Made by a program: the position numbers and the translations under genes. Positions 7,651 through 15,602 of a stretch of DNA of 64,000 bases are shown piece by piece. Origin of the DNA: Flavisolibacter tropicus (GTDB lineage: Bacteria; Bacteroidota; Bacteroidia; Chitinophagales; Chitinophagaceae). How positions within the stretch are numbered: the stretch's first letter is position 1; every line of letters starts with the position of its first letter. Location of the stretch: NCBI RefSeq assembly GCF_001644645.1, contig NZ_CP011390.1, positions 5,163,501 through 5,227,500 on the forward strand. The letters are read 5' to 3'. The notes beneath the pieces were generated by a model that searched no databases, was not told the DNA's origin, and saw only the letters and a program-made list of their open reading frames with translations.

Positions 7651-9420
7651 TTAATGAATAATAAACTGGTACGGTAGTTTAGCCTGCGCACCATTACTAA
7701 TGCGTTTGATCTCCAGCATTTGTTGGTAAATGCGAAAATTCTCTTCTCCCAGGTGTTGCTTCAACATAGCAGCTGGCTGGTCTTCATTTTTATTCAGCAG
7801 CTCGTTGATCCAGCTTCTGGATTCAGGAAACTCACGCAGGCGATAATCCGTCACCTTAGCCATTCGAGCCGCACAAGCAACAGCCTCTTCCAATCCTCCC
7901 ATTTTATCTACCAGGCCTATGCGTAGTGCGTCTTCGCCACTCCATACGCGGCCTTGTGCAATGCTATCGATATAGGCAATATCTCTTTTGCGTCCTTGTG
8001 CTACACGCTGTTTGAACTGCAGGTAAATACGGTCTACCCCTTCCTGCATAAAGTTTTGCTCTGCAGGTGTTAGCGGGCGGTCTACTCCCATATCGGCATA
8101 AGTACCTGTTTTTACACCGTCAAACGTTACACCCAGTTTTTCGTTGAAGAAGCCCTTCATGTTAGGTATAACGGTAAACACACCGATTGAGCCGGTAATG
8201 GTATTGGGCTGTGCAAAGATGCTATCGGCGCCAGCGGCAATATAATAACCGCCAGAAGCGGCTACATCCCCAAAGGACATTACCACTGGTTTATCGGCTT
8301 TGGCTAAGGCTAGCTCTCTCCAGATGTTTTCACTGGCCAGGGCGCTACCGCCACCAGAGTTAACACGGAAGACTATGGCTTTGATCGACTTATCCAAACG
8401 TGCTTTGCGCACCAATTTTACAAAGGCATCGCCGCCAATATTCTCCTTGTCACCATCGCCATCTACTATATTTCCTTCTGCATAGATCAAGGCAATGCGA
8501 TTACTACCACTTTGTTTATAGCTAATGGCCTCAGCATATGTAGAAATTGGCACCAGGTGCAGCTTGTCGTATTTGCCAATACCAATATTCTTTTTGATCT
8601 CGTCTTTTACCTCATCATCATACTTTAATCCATCTACCAGTTTGTTGGCCAGTGCGTCTTTGCTGTCTTGTATGGCGCCCGTGTTGGCCAACTGGTGTAA
8701 CGTGGCGGTATCGATCTTGCGCGCTTGCGAAGCTTTTACTAAAAAGTGGTTATACAGATCGCCCAGCCATTCTACCGTTTGCAGTTTGTTTTCGGGCGTC
8801 ATTTGTGTAGCACGCAGCGGCTCTGTGGCACTTTTAAATTTGCCAGCGTAAAAGATCTGCGGCTGGATGTTTAGCTTTTCCAGGGTGCCTTTTAAAAACA
8901 ATAAGTTCACACTGAAACCATTCCATTCAACGGAACCAACGGGGTTGGCGTATAAACGGTCGGCAACGTTTGATACATAGTAAGCGCTTTCCGACATCAT
9001 ATCGCCGTGGGCAATGACAAACTTTTTACTGGTTTTAAAGTCCTGCAGGGCATTGCGCAGTTCTTCGCTGGAAGCGAATGCGTTATTGTTGGAGTTGGCT
9101 ATAATATAAATGCCTTTAATTTTTTCATCCTCCTTAGCATGGCGGATAATACGAACGACGTCATACAGTCCGGGAATAGCATTGTCGTCGTTAGATAACA
9201 CTGCCAAGGGGTTGTTTTGTCTTCGCTCCATGAAATGCTGCGATAGGTCGAGTGTTAAAACCGACTTGTCAGCAATTTCGGGTTTTTCATCCGAGGCTAG
9301 GGCGCCTACAAAACCAACGATCAAGAACGCGGCAATTAAGGCAAAAACGATCATTGCCAGCAGAGAGGCAAAAAACATCTTGAAAAAGCTTCCCATGGTT
9401 GAATTCACTTTATCCTGCAA
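7651..9420 (-). CDS. sppA: Signal peptide peptidase SppA, 67K type
   Basis: Membrane-anchored Ser/Lys protease that degrades cleaved signal peptides. At 589 residues it is the long two-domain form. One N-terminal membrane helix spans about 13-40. The catalytic lysine is K194 in YAGKFKSATE in the N-terminal domain; the nucleophile is S389 in DVAASGGYYIAAGAD in the C-terminal domain. Their spacing matches E. coli SppA. SGGGSALASE near 355-363 is also diagnostic. The stop lies 25 bases upstream of the permease start, so the two may share a transcript (sppA first). It is divergent from folK with 35 bases between starts. Confidence 0.95.
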   Translation of the reverse strand: MQDKVNSTMGSFFKMFFASLLAMIVFALIAAFLIVGFVGALASDEKPEIADKSVLTLDLSQHFMERRQNNPLAVLSNDDNAIPGLYDVVRIIRHAKEDEKIKGIYIIANSNNNAFASSEELRNALQDFKTSKKFVIAHGDMMSESAYYVSNVADRLYANPVGSVEWNGFSVNLLFLKGTLEKLNIQPQIFYAGKFKSATEPLRATQMTPENKLQTVEWLGDLYNHFLVKASQARKIDTATLHQLANTGAIQDSKDALANKLVDGLKYDDEVKDEIKKNIGIGKYDKLHLVPISTYAEAISYKQSGSNRIALIYAEGNIVDGDGDKENIGGDAFVKLVRKARLDKSIKAIVFRVNSGGGSALASENIWRELALAKADKPVVMSFGDVAASGGYYIAAGADSIFAQPNTITGSIGVFTVIPNMKGFFNEKLGVTFDGVKTGTYADMGVDRPLTPAEQNFMQEGVDRIYLQFKQRVAQGRKRDIAYIDSIAQGRVWSGEDALRIGLVDKMGGLEEAVACAARMAKVTDYRLREFPESRSWINELLNKNEDQPAAMLKQHLGEENFRIYQQMLEIKRISNGAQAKLPYQFIIH

Positions 9421-9455
9421 AATAAAAGATATTTGCCCCCGTTTGGTTACCGCTT

Positions 9456-9938
9456 ATGCAGAATGCTATTTTATTGACAGGAGGGAACATGGGGGATCGT
9501 CGCCATTTCTTGGCCAGTGCGCTACATGCCCTGGCGGCACAGTGTGGAAAAATTATTGCTGTTTCAGCATTGTTTGAGACAGAAGCATGGGGATTAAATG
9601 ATCAGCCACACTACCTAAACCAGGCTGTTGAATTGCAAACGGAACTATCGCCCCAGGCACTGTTAGAGCGCGTACTGGCTATTGAAATAGAGTTAGGACG
9701 TGTAAGGGAGCAGAAGTATGGCCCACGTACTATTGACATCGATATTATCTTCTACGGGCAGGAAATCATCCATGAGCACGGTTTAGTTATTCCGCATCCT
9801 CATTTACAAGACCGGCGTTTTGTGTTAGAGTGTCTCAATGACATTGCGCCCGGGTTTATGCATCCTGTGTTGCATAAGACGGTACGTACCTTATTGGAAG
9901 AAAGCACAGACAGTTTGACGGTGCATAAATTGGTGTAA
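9456..9938 (+). CDS. folK: 2-amino-4-hydroxy-6-hydroxymethyldihydropteridine pyrophosphokinase
   Basis: HPPK transfers pyrophosphate from ATP to 6-hydroxymethyl-7,8-dihydropterin in folate synthesis. The 160-residue length is normal. LLTGGNMGDRR near the N-terminus is the LGxNxGD substrate loop, with Thr-Gly in place of the usual Leu-Gly. YGPRTIDIDIIFYG near 89-102 is the family signature holding the metal-binding Asp pair, and VIPHPHLQDRRFVLECLNDI near 114-133 completes the active site. The deoxynucleoside kinase gene follows after 55 bases, probably in the same operon. Confidence 0.95.
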   Translation: MQNAILLTGGNMGDRRHFLASALHALAAQCGKIIAVSALFETEAWGLNDQPHYLNQAVELQTELSPQALLERVLAIEIELGRVREQKYGPRTIDIDIIFYGQEIIHEHGLVIPHPHLQDRRFVLECLNDIAPGFMHPVLHKTVRTLLEESTDSLTVHKLV

Positions 9939-9993
9939 AAAATTCTTTAAACATCCCTTACTTTGCCGCTCTTTTGAAGAAGGCAGTTTAACG

Positions 9994-10626
9994 GTGAAGT
10001 ACAATTTTGTAACTATAGAAGGTAATATTGGGGCGGGTAAGACCACCTTGGCACATTTACTGGCCAAGCATTATAATGCGCGTTTGATTTTAGAGCAGTT
10101 TGCTGACAATCCTTTCCTACCTAAGTTTTACGAAAGCCCTAAACAGTATGCTTTCCCGTTGGAGCTGTTCTTCATGGCGGAACGCTTCAAGCAGCTGAAA
10201 GAGATCATTCAGCAAAACGAGCTTTTTCAAAGTGTCACTATTTCCGATTACCTCTTTATCAAGAGCCTGCTGTTTGCAAAGGTGACACTGCCGGAAGACG
10301 AGTTTCGTTTGTACCAACGCCTGTTTGATATTATTCACCAACAGTTAGTACAGCCAGATATTCTTATTTACCTGCATGCCCCGGTTACAAAGCTGCAGTC
10401 CAATATCCGCAAACGCAACCGGCCTTATGAGCAACGGATCCCAGATGAGTACTTATTCAACATCCAGGAAACGTATACCCATTACATTAAGCAGCACAAT
10501 ACGAAAACCTTATTTGTAGATGCGTCGGAAGCCGACTTTCTGAACAATGAAAAGCATTTGCAGGCGATTATTGAAGCCTTGGATAAGGAATACCCTGAAG
10601 GGCAGCATTATATTTCACTACCGTAG
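9994..10626 (+). CDS. Deoxynucleoside kinase
   Basis: A 210-residue P-loop kinase of the dNK family, which phosphorylates deoxynucleosides for salvage. The Walker A motif is GNIGAGKTT at 10-18. VTISDYLFIKSLLFAKVTL near residues 74-92 fits the family's substrate and lid region, and IRKRNRPYEQRIPDEYL near 137-153 is the arginine-rich lid. Substrate (dAdo, dGuo or dCyd) cannot be assigned from sequence. The start is GTG at 9994; no in-frame ATG fits the N-terminal strand MKYNFVTIEGNIG. Folate and nucleotide salvage sitting together with folK makes metabolic sense but is common by chance. Confidence 0.9.
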   Translation: MKYNFVTIEGNIGAGKTTLAHLLAKHYNARLILEQFADNPFLPKFYESPKQYAFPLELFFMAERFKQLKEIIQQNELFQSVTISDYLFIKSLLFAKVTLPEDEFRLYQRLFDIIHQQLVQPDILIYLHAPVTKLQSNIRKRNRPYEQRIPDEYLFNIQETYTHYIKQHNTKTLFVDASEADFLNNEKHLQAIIEALDKEYPEGQHYISLP

Positions 10627-10987
10627 AACTAGGATTCTTAGGATTGAGAAGGATTAGGAGGAAAGAAGAAAGGAAGGGAATAACGAACAAGGAACAAGGA
10701 ATGATGAAGGAAGAAGGGAGGAAATGTTCGATTTTCAACGCTCAATAATCAATGATTAGTAATGAATAATTAATGATTATTGAAGAAGATCGGTGCTATG
10801 GGAGGAATTGGGAGTAGAGGGGTGTTTAGTTGGTTCCTTATAGTATTCGCCAGGACTTTTACTGATGATATCTTTTCCTTGCCTATCACATACTTATCGC
10901 CAATTATTACTTCTGTATTTTTGCACCGGCGAAAGACAATATTAGTCTGGAGTTGCACCACTTCCCTGTATTGAAATTCTAAATAGT
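10627..10987. repeat. A/G-rich low-complexity intergenic repeat, copy 1
   Basis: The left half (to about 10780) is a purine-rich block with GAACAAGGAACAAGGAATG-like units and a tail of AATGTTC, CTCAATAATCAAT and similar. Related blocks lie at 16380-16500 and 23200-23420. The right part is unique and contains the promoter-like element of the MFS gene. A 64-codon frame at 10780-10974 has no recognisable domain and is not called. Confidence 0.55.
10916..10923 (+). promoter_or_regulatory. TAnnTTTG -7 element for MFS gene
   Basis: TATTTTTG matches the Bacteroidota -7 consensus exactly, about 65 bases before the MFS start. No convincing -33 TTG at the usual spacing. Confidence 0.45.
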
Positions 10988-12256
10988 ATGGCAGATCTGT
11001 TAGAGTCGCGTGAGCGTAAGCAACGATTTGAGAGTCTAAGTCCCTTGAAAATTAAGGAATACCAGTATTTTATTATTGCCCGCTTCTTCTACATTATGGG
11101 TTTGCGCATGGTAGCCACCGTGGTGGCGTACCAGCTCTTTCAGTTAACCAAATCATCGTTTTCTATAGGCTTAGTAGGATTATCAGAGTTTTTACCGGTG
11201 TTTAGTTTAGCCTTGTATGCCGGCTATCTGATTGATAAGTCGGATAAGCGCAAGACATTGTTGCGCAGCACCATGGCTTATGCGCTCTGTGTGATCGGAT
11301 TTATTTTGATTACGTCGCCCTATTTTCATAAGCATTGGTCGGTAAACGCATTGGCCATCGGCTTTTATGTGATCGTATTCTTTACAGGAGTTATCCGTGC
11401 ATTTGCGGGACCTACCTTTAGTGCCATCATTGCACAACTAGTGCCACGAGATATCCTGCACTATGCAGCAAATCTCAGTTCTACTTCTTGGCTTACCGCC
11501 TCTATATTAGGCCACGCTTCTGCCGGGTTTTTTATTGCCGGATTTGGTGTGCATATAACATTTTATATTATCCTGGCCTATATTCTGATTGGGGTGTTTC
11601 TGATTTCCCGAATTTCAAGTAAGCCGGTTTTAGTAAGCAATACAAAGACGAAAGCCTGGGCCAGCGTAAAAGAAGGGTTGATGTATGTATTCCAGCATAA
11701 AGTGATGTTGGGTGCTATGATGCTGGACCTGTTTGCTGTGCTATTTGGTGGTGCGGTTGCACTTATTCCTGAGTTTGCCGATAAGATACTTCAAGTAGGA
11801 CCTAAAGGGTTTGGCTTTTTAAATGCGGCTATTGATATCGGGTCCGCCATCGTTATGATATTTGCCACCTTTTATCCATTACGTAGAAGGCAAGGCACTA
11901 TATTGTTCTTTGCGGTATTTGGCTTTGGCTTGTGCATCATCACCTTTGGGATGTCAGAGATTTATTGGATGTCGTTTGCTGCGTTGCTGTTAGCGGGTAT
12001 GCTAGACGCCATCAGTGTTACGGTGCGCAATACTATTTTACAACTGACCACGCCCGACGAAATGAGGGGCCGCGTGGGTTCTGTGAACTCTATGTTTATC
12101 AACTCCTCTAACGAGTTAGGTCAGTTTGAAAGTGGGTTTACCTCCCGCATTTTCGGTGGGGCGCAACCGGCGGTGATATTTGGAGGTGTAATGACTACGT
12201 TGGTGGTTGTTATTACCTGGTTTAAATCGCCGGGGTTGCGGAAGTTTGAGTATTAG
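10988..12256 (+). CDS. MFS transporter (EntS-like exporter)
   Basis: A 422-residue major facilitator with about 12 predicted membrane helices; the first begins near residue 25 (YFIIARFFYIMGLRMVATVV). AGYLIDKSDKRK near residues 78-89 is the conserved loop 2-3 motif (GxxxDRxxRR-like). The C-terminal half shows TTPDEMRGRVGSVNSMFINSS-type sequence, which is typical of the MFS_3/enterobactin-exporter branch. The substrate is unknown and there is no siderophore cluster nearby. The stop codon runs directly into a REP-like palindrome. Confidence 0.88.
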   Translation: MADLLESRERKQRFESLSPLKIKEYQYFIIARFFYIMGLRMVATVVAYQLFQLTKSSFSIGLVGLSEFLPVFSLALYAGYLIDKSDKRKTLLRSTMAYALCVIGFILITSPYFHKHWSVNALAIGFYVIVFFTGVIRAFAGPTFSAIIAQLVPRDILHYAANLSSTSWLTASILGHASAGFFIAGFGVHITFYIILAYILIGVFLISRISSKPVLVSNTKTKAWASVKEGLMYVFQHKVMLGAMMLDLFAVLFGGAVALIPEFADKILQVGPKGFGFLNAAIDIGSAIVMIFATFYPLRRRQGTILFFAVFGFGLCIITFGMSEIYWMSFAALLLAGMLDAISVTVRNTILQLTTPDEMRGRVGSVNSMFINSSNELGQFESGFTSRIFGGAQPAVIFGGVMTTLVVVITWFKSPGLRKFEY

Positions 12257-12257
12257 G

Positions 12258-12444
12258 GCCCCCTGTCCCCCGAAGGGGGCACTTAGGTCATAGTCTTTGT
12301 TTTTATAAGACCACTCATTTAAGTATAACATTATATATAAGAGAGCGCCGATAATGGGCGCTCTCTTATTATGGTTCATGTCTAAAGATGTTTATGCAAG
12401 AAAAGTTTATTGAACCTAAGTGCCCCCTTCGGGGGACAGGGGGC
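12258..12444. repeat. 187-base element with 30-base perfect terminal inverted repeats
   Basis: Bases 12258-12287 and 12415-12444 are exact reverse complements over 30 bases. Each arm is itself a palindromic REP-like unit (CCCCCGAAGGGGG core). A third hairpin lies between them. The left arm touches the MFS stop codon and the right arm ends in a T-run 33 bases before the next gene. It could be a REP doublet or a small non-autonomous element. Confidence 0.8.
12337..12369. terminator. Hairpin inside the REP pair, likely terminator
   Basis: ATAAGAGAGCGCC (12337-12349) pairs perfectly with GGCGCTCTCTTAT (12357-12369) with a 7-base loop, 80 bases after the MFS stop. The U-run is weak. Confidence 0.55.
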
Positions 12445-12477
12445 TTTTTTCGTATCTTCATCTAAACCTTTTCAACT

Positions 12478-13374
12478 ATGCATCGTCGTTCCTTTTTACG
12501 CAATACAGTACTTACGGCTGGAGTGCTTACATTGGCTCAACAAAAGTTATTAGCTGCCTTTGTAGATGATCCCTGGAAAGTAAATATGCTGCGTGGCAAT
12601 GTGGGCATCTTCACTGAACGTGGGGGCACCATTGGCTTTCACTTAAGTAATGACGGTATTGTAGTTATTGACTCGCAGTTTCCCGATCAATCAAAACACC
12701 TGATAGATGAACTAAAGAAGCGGTCCGATAAGGCCATTCGTTATTTGTTCAACACGCACCATCATGGTGATCATACTTCTGGGAATATTTCATTTAAAGG
12801 ATTAGCGGAACATGTGGTAGCGCATCAAAACTGTTTGCAAAACCAGCAAGCTGTAGCCCAGAAAAATAAGACAGAGGATAAGCAGTTATATCCAGATACC
12901 ACGTTTACTGACGACTGGAAAACCAAGGTAGGAAAGGAGAAGATCAAATTGCAATACTTTGGTGCTGGGCATACGAATGGCGATACCATCATCTACTTTG
13001 AAGAAGCCAATATTGCTCATATGGGCGACCTGGTATTTAATCGCAGGCATCCGTTTGTAGATAGAACGGCAGGAGCGAATATACAAAGCTGGATACAGGT
13101 GTTGGATAAGGCCGCTAAGAAGTACGAAAAAGATACCCTTTATATTTTCGGTCATGCGGCAGATGGCTATGAAGTAACAGGCACAAAAGATGATCTAGGC
13201 AAGTTCAAAGACTACTTAAATCGTGTACTTGACTTTGCTCGTCAGGAGCAAAAGGCTGGCCGTTCTAAAGAAGATTTTCTAAAGAACAAAGAAATCCCAG
13301 GCGTTGTTGAATGGAAGGGCGACGGTATCGAACGTCCATTAACAGCCGCTTGGGAGGAGGTGGCAGCTGGATAG
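12478..13374 (+). CDS. Exported metallo-beta-lactamase-fold hydrolase
   Basis: A 298-residue MBL-fold protein. The N-terminus MHRRSFLRNTVLTAGVLTLA looks like a twin-arginine-type or related export signal (RRSFLR). The zinc-binding HxHxDH motif is H94-H96-D98-H99 (NTHHHGDHTSGN). Further metal ligands are likely the His in GAGHTNGDT near 163 and the Asp in AHMGDLVFN near 182; IFGHAADGYEVTG carries the last His. The wider family includes quinoprotein-relay SoxH-like proteins and glyoxalase II; substrate unknown. It meets the DUF4242 gene end to end, with stop codons in adjacent bases. Confidence 0.88.
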   Translation: MHRRSFLRNTVLTAGVLTLAQQKLLAAFVDDPWKVNMLRGNVGIFTERGGTIGFHLSNDGIVVIDSQFPDQSKHLIDELKKRSDKAIRYLFNTHHHGDHTSGNISFKGLAEHVVAHQNCLQNQQAVAQKNKTEDKQLYPDTTFTDDWKTKVGKEKIKLQYFGAGHTNGDTIIYFEEANIAHMGDLVFNRRHPFVDRTAGANIQSWIQVLDKAAKKYEKDTLYIFGHAADGYEVTGTKDDLGKFKDYLNRVLDFARQEQKAGRSKEDFLKNKEIPGVVEWKGDGIERPLTAAWEEVAAG

Positions 13375-13656
13375 TTATAAAGGCTGATAGGCGGTAGCAG
13401 GGCTGATCATCGTTGCTACTTCTTCTACCCGGTTAGCAGGGAAACCGCCTTTTTGTGCGTGTTCTAAAATCAATTCTTTATTGGCTGCATTATAAATGCA
13501 ATAGATCTTGTCGTTGGTAACAAAGCTTTCCACCCATTCTATATCCGGACCCATTTCGTCCAGTACGGAACAGGACTTCTGCGAGATAGCACGTAACTGA
13601 TCCTGGCTAAACTGTCCTGCGCCAGGAATTTCTCTTTCGATGACATAGCGTGGCAT
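13375..13656 (-). CDS. DUF4242 (SCO4226-like nickel-binding) protein
   Basis: A 93-residue ferredoxin-like alpha/beta protein. MPRYVIEREIPGAG, the WVESFVTNDKIYCIY strand pair and the C-terminal EHAQKGGFPANRVEEV segment are the normal DUF4242 layout. SCO4226 of Streptomyces binds nickel, but metal binding has not been shown for most members and is inference here. It is convergent with the MBL-fold gene and 30 bases downstream of the cysteine-cluster gene on the same strand, so it is probably the second gene of a two-gene operon. Confidence 0.82.
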   Translation of the reverse strand: MPRYVIEREIPGAGQFSQDQLRAISQKSCSVLDEMGPDIEWVESFVTNDKIYCIYNAANKELILEHAQKGGFPANRVEEVATMISPATAYQPL

Positions 13657-13686
13657 AATGTAAAGTTTTGTATAAGGTACAAAACT

Positions 13687-14157
13687 TTATTTGGCGTTGT
13701 TAGCCAAACGATCTAAAACATAAAAAGTTATGGGACAGAACGATGCATTCTTTAAAGTGAGGGCCTGTCTCTTGATCAGAACATCCTCATCGGTGTAAGG
13801 GAAGCGGGCGCAATCGGAAGGGCGCACATCATAAATGCTACAGAAGTTATCGTCTCCTAAAAAAGGACAAGGGGAAGCTTTTACTACAAAATCGCCTTCA
13901 TTATCTACATTAAGGTACGTTTCAATAAACGCGCTTTCCTTCATGCCCAGGTGTTTGCTGATGCGCTTGACGTCGGGTGTTTTAAAGCGGGGCGAGTAGT
14001 TTTTGCAGCAGGCCGCACATTGCAGGCAGTCAATTTTTTCAAACGCTTCTTCGTGAAGGTCGGGTAGCTGCTTCAGTACCTTGTTCTTATCGGCACGTTG
14101 CAAGAACTGTTTGAACTTTTTCTGACTTTCTTTTATTTTTTGCTGGGTCAACTGCAT
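13687..14157 (-). CDS. YkgJ-family cysteine cluster protein
   Basis: A 156-residue protein with the CxxCxxCC cluster: CLQCAACC at about 44-51, then CPFLGDDNFCSIYDVRPSDCARFP near 97-120. These eight or so cysteines fit zinc or iron-sulfur binding, as proposed for the YkgJ/UPF0153 family. Function is not established. The N-terminal 40 residues form a charged helix. ATG at 14157; the DUF4242 gene lies 30 bases downstream. Confidence 0.88.
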   Translation of the reverse strand: MQLTQQKIKESQKKFKQFLQRADKNKVLKQLPDLHEEAFEKIDCLQCAACCKNYSPRFKTPDVKRISKHLGMKESAFIETYLNVDNEGDFVVKASPCPFLGDDNFCSIYDVRPSDCARFPYTDEDVLIKRQALTLKNASFCPITFYVLDRLANNAK

Positions 14158-14389
14158 AGAAAACGCTTCCGGAAGGAGGTTGGCAAAGGTAAGCCAGTTC
14201 TGAAGCTCTTAGGGCTTCTAAACGTTAATATTCTACTTCTGAAAGCAGTTTGGAGTAAGGGATTACTATCTTAAGGTTATCTGTCAAACGCAATAATAGT
14301 ATCGTTCTTATTTTGAATAAACGCAGTGCTCTTTGCTAAATACCTGTGCTTCGGCATAATAGTAGCTGCTTATTTTATAAACTACGATT

Positions 14390-14650
14390 ATGAGCACATT
14401 TTTCTTCAAAGCCACCGAACTCAAAACTGACAGCACCCGCATACAGGAATGCCTTGATTCTTTGAAGCGGGAAGGAGCCATTGAAAAATGGGAGATTGAT
14501 CCGCATAGCGGCGATCCGATTGTGGCTGTAGATACCTTAAAAATAAGTTCTGAAGAGCTGAAACATAGAATACGCGAAGGTGGTATTGACGCGGACTTTT
14601 CAGAACCGCCACAGCGTCGTACAAAAGATCGCCCGCAAGGTCGCCCATAA
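14390..14650 (+). CDS. Small HMA-fold-like protein, unknown function
   Basis: An 86-residue protein I do not recognise by name. The predicted order strand-helix-strand-strand-helix-strand (FFFKATEL, a helix at 15-33, WEIDPHSG, IVAVDTLKI, a helix at 52-63, IDADF) resembles heavy-metal-associated domains but lacks the CxxC metal site; the single cysteine is in the first helix. The C-terminus is a basic Pro/Arg/Gln tail. It has its own terminator and is followed by the TerB-domain and EcsC genes in the same direction. Coding is supported by length, composition and the terminator just after the stop. Confidence 0.6.
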   Translation: MSTFFFKATELKTDSTRIQECLDSLKREGAIEKWEIDPHSGDPIVAVDTLKISSEELKHRIREGGIDADFSEPPQRRTKDRPQGRP

Positions 14651-14658
14651 TATGGGGT

Positions 14659-14684
14659 TATGCCATTTCATGGCATACTTTTTT
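14659..14684 (+). terminator. Intrinsic terminator
   Basis: TATGCCAT (14659-14666) and ATGGCATA (14670-14677) enclose a 3-base loop, followed by a T-run to 14684, just past the stop of the small HMA-like gene. Confidence 0.65.
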
Positions 14685-14722
14685 AGCCCTTCCAGGACAA
14701 TCTTCAAATTCAACTAAGAAAC

Positions 14723-15508
14723 ATGGAGCAAGGAACACCAACAATATTGGAAGGGTATAGTGACATGGAAAAAGGTGCCTACCTGGGCGCCATTGCTTCA
14801 CTTGCAACAGCCGATAGGAGTGCAACGGAAGAGGAGTTGGCCTATATAGAGGCGTTATGTGAAGGAGCAGAACTTTCAGAAGAACAGAAAGGCCTTATAC
14901 AGAAAGCAGCTATGGAGCCTATGGCTGATGATGATTTGAAACGGTGTTTGGATGTTCTAAAAAACAGTGATCTGCGCTTTTCATTGGTCAGCGACCTGAT
15001 TGCTTTTGCTGGAGCCGATCAAAACTACTCAGAGGAAGAAAAGCAGAATGTAGAAAAAGTAGCCAATTATTTAGGAGTTAATCAGCAGCAATTTTCTTTA
15101 TTAGACCAGTTTACTAAAAAGGCTGTACAGGAAGCTCCGGCGCAAGCACAAGCCTTGCAAGATGGTGCTACACAGCCCCAAAACTTTTTGGGTGGCCTTG
15201 GATTTGGAGATAAGCTGAAAAACGCCGGTATTAATACCAATGGATTGCTGAAAGGTGCACTTGCTGTTATGGGGCCTATTATACTGGCACAGCTATTTCG
15301 CGGTGGCCGTAGAGGAGGAGGTATGATGGGAGGTGGCTCCACAGGTGGTGGACTTGGTGGCATGATGGGCGGCGGTTTATTAGGAGGATTATTAGCAGGT
15401 GGAGGTCGCGGTATGGGCGGCGGTTTATTTGATATGTTAGGCGGCGGCCGAGGCTTTGGAAATGCCGGCGGCATGCTTGGAAGAATACTCGGTGGCGGGC
15501 GCTTCTAG
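14723..15508 (+). CDS. TerB-domain protein with glycine-rich tail
   Basis: A 261-residue protein. Residues 1-135 are helical with paired acidic segments (LATADRSATEEELAYIEAL and FAGADQNYSEEEKQNVEKV), the hallmark of TerB/TerB-like domains that sense or bind ligands at membranes. A hydrophobic stretch at about 180-195 (GALAVMGPIILAQLF) could insert in the membrane. Residues 198-261 are almost only Gly, Met, Leu and Arg in GGG-rich repeats. Tellurite resistance should not be assumed. It has its own terminator, with EcsC starting 94 bases later. Confidence 0.75.
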   Translation: MEQGTPTILEGYSDMEKGAYLGAIASLATADRSATEEELAYIEALCEGAELSEEQKGLIQKAAMEPMADDDLKRCLDVLKNSDLRFSLVSDLIAFAGADQNYSEEEKQNVEKVANYLGVNQQQFSLLDQFTKKAVQEAPAQAQALQDGATQPQNFLGGLGFGDKLKNAGINTNGLLKGALAVMGPIILAQLFRGGRRGGGMMGGGSTGGGLGGMMGGGLLGGLLAGGGRGMGGGLFDMLGGGRGFGNAGGMLGRILGGGRF

Positions 15509-15558
15509 TTTTTCATTGTACAGTATTAAGTTTTAGTTTTCTAGAAACCCCACCAAGG

Positions 15559-15588
15559 GCCCTGCGTACAGCGCGGGGCTTCTTTTTT
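15559..15588 (+). terminator. Intrinsic terminator after TerB-domain gene
   Basis: GCCCTGCG (15559-15566) pairs with CGCGGGGC (15572-15579) with one G-U pair, followed by a T-rich run. Confidence 0.7.
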
Positions 15589-15602
15589 GCTATAGGTTTC
15601 TT

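Noticed and set aside
10780..10974. Plus-strand frame of 64 codons before the MFS gene
   Set aside because: No recognisable domain; it overlaps the promoter-like region.
15082..15474. Reverse-strand proline-rich frame of 130 codons
   Set aside because: It is the complement of the glycine-rich tail of the TerB-domain protein; the GG/CC bias keeps the opposite frame open.
14723..15508. Tellurite-resistance operon
   Set aside because: Only a TerB-like domain is present; no TerC, TerD or TerZ genes are nearby.
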